64,000 nucleotides of DNA. Origin: Diplosphaera chodatii. Its lineage: Eukaryota; Chlorophyta; Trebouxiophyceae; Prasiolales; Stichococcaceae. Where the stretch lies: positions 1 to 64,000 of the forward strand of contig JAALGY010000051.1 of NCBI GenBank assembly GCA_032358165.1. The letters run 5' to 3'. The translations under genes and the position numbers were made by a program. The notes under the pieces were generated by a model that saw only the letters and a program-made list of their open reading frames with translations, did not search any database and was not told the DNA's origin. Shown piece after piece: positions 57,950 through 64,000 of this stretch. Numbering within the stretch: the first letter of the stretch is position 1; each line of letters opens with the position of its first letter.

Positions 57950-60900
57950 TTAGCGCACCACCGAGCGGGAGGACACGGAGCCCGCCACGGAGCGGCCGCT
58001 GCTGCCGGGAGAGGTCGTAAAGGGCGGCGGGTGGGCGTCGTCGCGGTGCGTGACCGGCGGCACGCCGTCCAGCAGCGTCACCGCCAGCGTCGCGGGGTCC
58101 ATCGCCATGACCTGGGGCCGTGCCAAAACAGGTAACCTCCAGTTTCTGGTCCACAAAATGTTGTCAAGATGCCAGGTTGCGCGCCGCCGGCAGACTGCAA
58201 CCGCCATGCTCGGCAGCAGCACATGTGCAGGAACGGATGGCATGACAGGCCACACCATGATGGCAGGCACCAACGGCAGGTTGACAGGATATGACAGTCC
58301 AGCATGTGGTCGTTGGGTACCTTGAAGAAGCGCATCTGCAGCAGCTGCGCGGCGGTGGGCCGCTCCGCCGGGTTCTTGGCCAGGCAGGCGTACACCACCT
58401 CCTGGAATGCCTGCAGTCGCGGCGGCCAGCCCCCGTCACTGCGACAGCTCTGACGCGGGCGCACGACGCAGCCAGCACCTGCCACTGTTGCTGGAACACA
58501 GACCGAGCAAGACCTGCTGCGCAGGCGACCTCGGGGTGCATGTGCAACCTCCAGGCCAGGCAGCACGCTGACCAGGGGGCTTCAGCACATTTGGTAAATT
58601 GAACCCCCACCTCGGGCGTGTGGCTGAGCTCGCCGGCGATGGAGGTGGGGTCGTCCTCCGGGCTGGACAGCACGCTGATCAGGATTTCCTCCACGCTGCG
58701 GCGGGCCGTGGGCGCCTTGCCGGTGGCCACCTGCGGGTGCGGACAACGTTGCTCAGCGCCAGCTGGCATCTGCAGCACTGGGAGGCTTGGCCTGATGCGG
58801 AGCTGGTGACATTCGGAGACGACAGGCTGCGGTGCAATGGACGGCTGGCGCAGTCACATGGCCATGCCGGGGGGCACCCACCTCCAGCATGGTGATGCCG
58901 AAGGACCAGATGTCGGCGGCCTGGCCGTAGCCCTCCACCTGGGGCGCCATCACCTGCGCGGGAAACGCATATGTCAGAGTGTATTTGGGCCCGGCCACCA
59001 CACTGCCTGAGGCACGTCGTGTACTGGAGCCGGGGTCACTCGCAGCACCATGCATCGTGCTCAGACGCTGCTGCCTTGCCTGCAGTGCAAGATGCAGGAA
59101 GCCAGCTACAATCTCCAGCAGGTGTGGACCCGCACCTCGGGCGCCATCCAGCAGGGGGTGCCAACAAAGGTGCTGCGCGCCAAGTACTTGGCGGCGGCCG
59201 CGGCGTTGCTGAATTGCGACTTGAAGCGGCCTGCGGGAAAGTGTCGAGCTTGTGGGATGCACTGAACACCCACCCAGCACCATTGAGCTTCCCAGCGCTC
59301 CTTTAAAAAAAACTAAATTGCCTGCTATCCCCTGGATGTCACCCCAATCTGGCTTGGGTCAGGGCACCGTTTGAGCAGCATTGCAAGGTTGACACACGGT
59401 CAGGCGTAGATATTTGATGTTTATCAGGAGCACCCTGCACAGTACGACTGGCGCCCACCTGACTGGGAGCCGCCGTGGCTGCTGCCATCGCCATCGCTGC
59501 TGCCTGAGCCCTGGCCATTGCTCCGCTGGCTCTTGCCGCCAAGTGACTGCGTCAGCAGCGGCGGCGGCTGCAAAGCGCCAGCACAGCAAATGCGTCAGGT
59601 GCCAGGGTACGATGCTCGACAGGGCGTTGGAGCCTAGTGTCTCAAAGCAGCCAGCCCCGCGCACATATTCCTGTTGCGAAAGTCTGCTGCATATTTGAGG
59701 CCACGTTTCGAAAAGTCGCAGCCTACGGCACTTTTCTGACTGGACTTGGAGGGATGTGGCGATCACTGTGCCCCATGCAGTGACTGACACATCCCTACTG
59801 CCCAGTCAAGGAGTTTGCAAGTGATGTGCATGCTCAGCAGTAGTGTGCCTCATCGACACCACCAGCTCTAGAGGCCCAGTGCTGTGCTTGGGCTGAAGGT
59901 TGACGTCAGCAACATTGCATCTGCAGAGCACGACGGCAAGTTTGGCGTCAGCGCACGACCAGCACTCGTTGCACAGTGGAAGGAACTCACAGCAGAGGGG
60001 CCGATGGTGCCGGCTCTGCGGGCTGCCCTGTAGTCGGCCGCTGACATCTTCTTGCCGGCGATGCCCATCTTCTGAATCTCCGCTGAAGCACGCTCTGCCA
60101 CTCGCGCATCCTGTGTCATGATTTGCTTTACCAAGTCAGATTGACACGGGCGCAGGACACTGACCGTGGTTTGCAGAAGCATTCAGAGGTCATCTGCAAG
60201 CTGTGCGCGCTGTTTGCCGCCAGGAAACACTCGCTGCTGTGCCGGATACCTTGGAGTTGGCCTGCTGCTGGACGGACACCCGCCGCATGTGCGCCGCCGC
60301 GTCGAACGCCGCCGCCGCCCCCGGCTGGTGCTGCGACTGCGAGGCGCCGTCATGCCCCGGGGTGGCCTCCAGCGCCGCCGACACGCCGAAGTCTACCGCA
60401 GCAGTACACGAAACCTCAAGCCTGGCCAGTCTGCCAGCTATCTCCTCGAAAAGCCAATTGACCGGGTTGGAGGTACACTTCGACACCCACGGTAAAGGAA
60501 AGGACAATGGGTTTCGAGATGGCTGCGTGCCTCCAGAGTCGAGAGGGTCAAGTTGGGCACATGTGCAGGGAAACACACCTGCCAGGCACACGCGGCCATC
60601 GGGGGCGACCAGGATGTTGGCGGCCTTGAGGTCACGGTGGATGCGGCCCGACTGGTGCATGTACGCCAGGCCGCGCGCCACCTCCCGCATGACCGTCGCC
60701 ACCGCATGCCAGTCCTGCACGCCCTGCAGCGGACATAGATAACATCTCAGCCGCATGCCTGAAGCCTGCTATGGAGAGCCTGTTACCCAAAGCCCATGTG
60801 AGCACTGGTCCACAACACCACTCCGTGACTTGTTTTGGTGTGGCCTCGACGACCTTCACTGTGCGCAGTGGGTTATGAGCAGCATACACCCAGGAAAGCA

Positions 60901-61981
60901 GCAGGAACGTCACAGCTGCCGTGAGGCGTCCTCGAAGACCCTCACGTGCGGGAGGGTCTCAGGCCTCACCTCTGGGTGGCGGTACTGCACGATGGACAGC
61001 AGCGAGCCCGCGGCGTAGAAGGGCAGCACCATCCACAGGGAGCCGCCCTCCACGAAGGCTGCCAGCAGCGGCAGCACGTTGGGGTGCCGCATGCCCGCCA
61101 TCACCGCCGTCTCCTTGATGACCACGTCCTGCAACATGGTGTTGTCACTGCTTGAGCTCGGGTGGCGCCTGCGCTTTACCTGGCTGCTCATCTCACCGTG
61201 CCGCAGGCTGATCTGATCGACATGCTACCACACGCCAGCGGACGGGTGACACGACCACTTTGCAGCAGGACTGCTGAGGGACCACGACTGCAGCAGCTAC
61301 CCTTTCTCCAGTTCTCCTCCGAACAGGCGCTCACCAGGCCGCCCGCCTGCTCGATGGCCTCCAGGTCCAGCAGCTTGACGGCCACCTTGCGCCGCAGCGG
61401 CTTGCACAGCGCCAGGTACACCGTCGCCGTGACGCCCAGCCCCAGCTCCGCGAGCAGCATGTAGTCCCCCGAGGCGCAGGGGAACCTAGCCGGCCAGCGC
61501 CCGCTCATGGACCGCATCGAGCTGCGGGGCACGCGGCACAGCAGCGTCATGTGGGGTTCGGGGGCTGTACTGGAGTGGACCACAGTGGCAGCATGGCCGA
61601 GGGCTCGTGCAAGAATCGGCACAGGGTGGGCGCAGCAGGGGGCAGACGTCGGGCAGGCATGAGCCCTCACAACTGGCAGCAGCCGCTGCCTTGCGCGTGC
61701 AGCCTGCAGGCTGCTGCGTGACAACGCAGCAGCAGCAGCAGCGGGATGAAGATGTGCTCAGGAGCATCCTTGCCATGTCTGTCCTCTCCTGCACATCGGA
61801 TGCTGTCCCACCTGAAGCTGTCGCGCCGCCCGCCCGGGTACCCGGATGTCGATAGGCCGGACAAGTCTGGGTTGCTGCTGTACGCACCATACTCCGAGCC
61901 CTCCTCATCCAGGCTGGTCCGCTGGGGATGTGCGTTGGTGAAGCTGCGTGCAGCGTATGAGGCGTAGAGCATGCCCGCCAT
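57950..61981 (-). CDS. STE20-type Ser/Thr kinase (BLUS1/SPS1-like)
   Basis: Exon 1 (61981-61812) encodes a Ser/Tyr-rich N-terminus (MAGMLYASYAARSF). Exon 2 (61521-61335) joins in phase and holds the ATP loop and lysine: LAELGLGVTATVYLALC, VAVKLLDLE. The third loop glycine is Ala, as in plant BLUS1-like kinases. Exon 3 (61128-60970): MRHPNVLPLLAAFVEGGSLW, MVLPFYAAGS. Exon 4 (about 60726-60582): LAYMHQSGRIHRDLKAANIL. Exon 5 (about 60400-60254): VDFGVSA followed by a His/Gln/Ser-rich stretch. Two further exons (about 60120-59990 and 59550-59450) lie between DFG and STFVGTPCWMAPEV (about 59185-59145). Then EGYGQAADIWSFGITMLE (about 58945-58890), VATGKAPTARRSVEEIL (about 58730), VVYACLAKNPAERPTAAQLL (about 58395-58335), and a C-terminal exon ending SSRSVVR, stop 57950. 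All catalytic motifs are intact. Plant relatives control stomatal and stress signalling; the role here is unknown. Confidence 0.87.
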
Positions 61982-63292
61982 GCTGTGTGCCTGCCCGCTG
62001 CCAGGTAAAGCAGGTTACAGCAGAACCAGCTCCAATCCGCCGCAGCTGTGCGGCTGTGACGTCTCAACCGTTGCTCCGACAGCTGACAAAGCAGGCGGCT
62101 CCGTGCCAGCTGTGGACTTGCTGCTCTTCCTGTTCCGCAAAGCGTAGCTGGCAGCCAGGAACCGTCATCTGCCGCGGCTGCCTCGCCGACCTGTGCGGCA
62201 GGGCCTCATGCGCATGTCCTGTGCGTGCATGCTGGTGCCGCATTCGCTTGATCTCCTCGCATGCGAGACTGTGTAGACCACAGCCTTCTCTGGCCCTTTG
62301 GCCTGCATGCAGGAAACACGGAATGACAGGGAGGATGCAAGCACATATGTCTTCAGCTAGCGCCTCCCGCCCTTCACTGCAGCCCCGGCAGACAAGTTCA
62401 GAGGACTGCGCATGTGCAAGCCCTCGACACGCTGTACACTGACAACAGAGCCGCTGCAAGGGCACAACACCGGCCTGTAGGCGGTTTTGCAGCAGCGTGC
62501 AATTTAACAGCGTCCAGCTGTTGCGGCATGATGCACATGAGGCACAGGCACGACAGGCACGCTGAACACGGCGAGCGTTTGCAAACATCCGGCGTCATGC
62601 GCCGCGCAGGACAGGATGACTCGGCTGCAGGCCGAGTGTGTCTGCACGTGACCTTGTTCTTGCGGGGCCCACGGCCAACAGGTCCCACGAACATGCATGC
62701 GTGCTACTAGACGACCAACAGCTGCTGTCAAGAGGTCACCTTGGAAGTGAAAGCGCCTGCTGGCCGACACGGAACGGGCCGAAGGTCCAAGCTGCGCAGC
62801 AACAGCAGCAGTAGCCCCCCGCAACGGGTGACTCCGTGCAAGCTCTGCTTGCTACGCAGTCTTCAGGCACTGTTCCATGCTTTGACAGCCCCCATCAACG
62901 GCAGAGACACTGCAGCAGAGACCGCGCTGGCCAGTAACACCCTGTTATGATGTCGGGTGTTGCACCACCTGCAATGAGTCGCGGTGCGCCTGCAACGTCT
63001 GAGTAAGTCCTGCAGCAAGTCGACAAATGATCATGCACGGCTCACGCACGCACGGCACTGTTCTGCACCGCCGCAGGCGTCCGCCATTACGCATGCCGAA
63101 CCACTCAAGGGCGGCCCTAGCCAGGGAGCAGAAAGATGGGCTGTGTCGAGATCTGCTGGGAACTTGCCACGATCGTTTCATCGGCTATTCACACACTTGC
63201 AGCTGTTCCCACTGACTCTCAGTAAGCAGGTGCTGATCATTCCGTCACAGCGCTGTCGGAGCTTTGCACGTGCAGGACTGAGTGTGTGAAAG
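61982..63292. other. Divergent promoter region, kinase / plastid membrane protein
   Basis: About 1.3 kb between divergent starts. Small frames on both strands have no motifs. No gene seen. Confidence 0.5.
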
Positions 63293-63673
63293 ATGGCAAG
63301 CAACATGCTCGCCCAGCCTGCAACTGCTGTCCGCGCACCTTTCCGTGCACAGCTCGGCGGCCAGCGCCTTACAGCAGCACCAGCAGCTGGGCGGGGCAGA
63401 GTCCTGAGGCTGCCAGCGCGGGCAGAGGGCAAGGTGACCCGTGAGTACAATGAGGGAGATGGAAAGGTTTCTGATGGCAAGAAGCCGCTGTACGCAGATG
63501 AGGCGCCGCCGCCGCCCCAGAGGAAGCTCTCAAAGGAGCAAGAGAAGAAGCTTCGGGACGAGTACCTGGGCCTCGGCGGCAGCGCCAGCAGCTCCATCCC
63601 CAACTACTTCCTGTACATCATTATCGGCATCTCCTTCCTCGCGGTGCTCAGCTGGCTGTCGGGCGCAGTCTGA
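63293..63673 (+). CDS. Small plastid-targeted single-pass membrane protein, unknown function
   Basis: Intronless, 126 residues, ATG 63293 to TGA 63673. The N-terminal 45 residues are Ala/Arg/Pro-rich with few acidic residues (MASNMLAQPATAVRAPFRAQ), a typical chloroplast transit peptide. The mature part starts near AEGKVTREYNEGDGKVSDGK, has a charged KLSKEQEKKLRDEYLGLGG stretch, and ends in one TM helix, NYFLYIIIGISFLAVLSWL, four residues before the stop. The layout is a stroma-facing soluble part with a C-terminal thylakoid or envelope anchor. It resembles short conserved green-lineage plastid membrane proteins, but I cannot name a family. Confidence 0.85.
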   Translation: MASNMLAQPATAVRAPFRAQLGGQRLTAAPAAGRGRVLRLPARAEGKVTREYNEGDGKVSDGKKPLYADEAPPPPQRKLSKEQEKKLRDEYLGLGGSASSSIPNYFLYIIIGISFLAVLSWLSGAV

Positions 63674-64000
63674 GACACCATGACATCTGGAAAGACTATT
63701 CATAGGGACCCGGTTGGTGCAGATCACGTAGGTCAGCGTCTGAACTGAAACAGGATGACGAGAACAAGCAACCTTATGCAAAAGGTCGGCAGGCGCTGCT
63801 TTCATGAAAAATCACAGTAGTAGACGATCGTGCAGTTTTTCCATAGTGTGGAGCTTCGTTGCTCATGGCATGACCCTACTCAGTGCTCAGAACTGTCACA
63901 TCATTGGTGTAACGCTGCGAGCCGCTGTCGTTTACATGTCACCCAGCATGAAGAAACATGTCCACCGTGCCAACAGCAGCACCACAAGGATGACTGCTCT
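63674..64000. other. 3' flank of the plastid membrane protein gene
   Basis: Probable 3' untranslated region, less GC-rich than the coding DNA, with TGTAA at 63908. No further gene seen before the window ends. Confidence 0.5.
63908..63912 (+). terminator. Candidate polyadenylation signal TGTAA
   Basis: It lies 235 nt past the stop of the 126-residue protein, a usual distance for the chlorophyte signal. Confidence 0.5.

Noticed and set aside
1..64000. CRISPR arrays, bacterial operons, tRNA or rRNA genes, transposase or reverse transcriptase
   Set aside because: None seen. The region is eukaryotic nuclear DNA with spliced genes; the only array is the 172-bp satellite, which lacks spacer structure.

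Overview
This window is the left end of a nuclear chromosome from a green alga. It opens with a (CCCTAAA)n telomere, the TTTAGGG type used by land plants and Chlorella-like algae rather than the TTTTAGGG of Chlamydomonas. The DNA is GC-rich. Genes are dense in short GT-AG introns, many ending in tgcag. They include a plastid-targeted chlorophyll-synthesis enzyme (CHLM) and a plant-type phytochelatin synthase. A trebouxiophyte (Chlorella or Coccomyxa-like) is the best guess; no species can be named from this alone.

Layout: 1-340 telomere; 391-727 a small telomere-adjacent duplication with 172-bp spacing; 730-6680 subtelomeric DNA with no gene I can defend; 6680-10130 a satellite of about 20 monomers of 172-173 bp with signs of higher-order copying. 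Gene space follows: a CLC chloride channel/exchanger (-), a CTR copper transporter (+), two tandem core-2/I-branching-type glycosyltransferases (-,-), a membrane-anchored sialidase-fold protein (+), a short-chain dehydrogenase (-) divergent from CHLM Mg-protoporphyrin IX methyltransferase (+), a TMEM45/DUF716 membrane protein (+), phytochelatin synthase (-), a SYLF-domain protein (-), an STE20/BLUS1-like kinase (-), and a small plastid membrane protein (+).

These are independent nuclear genes, not an operon. Loose themes are metal handling (CTR, phytochelatin synthase), membrane transport and Golgi/cell-surface glycan work (two glycosyltransferases and the sialidase-fold protein side by side), and plastid function (CHLM and the 126-residue protein). 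Intron-exon models were built by hand from splice consensus, reading phase and family motifs. Those for CHLM, SDR and TMEM45 close in frame end to end. The phytochelatin synthase core is well resolved. The CLC, sialidase-like, SYLF and kinase models have uncertain internal or terminal exons.

The observations most worth a second look are the satellite, the non-canonical CLC filter and its duplicated splice acceptor, the kinase with a long insert between DFG and APE, and two GC-AG introns. No clearly new multi-gene system was found.
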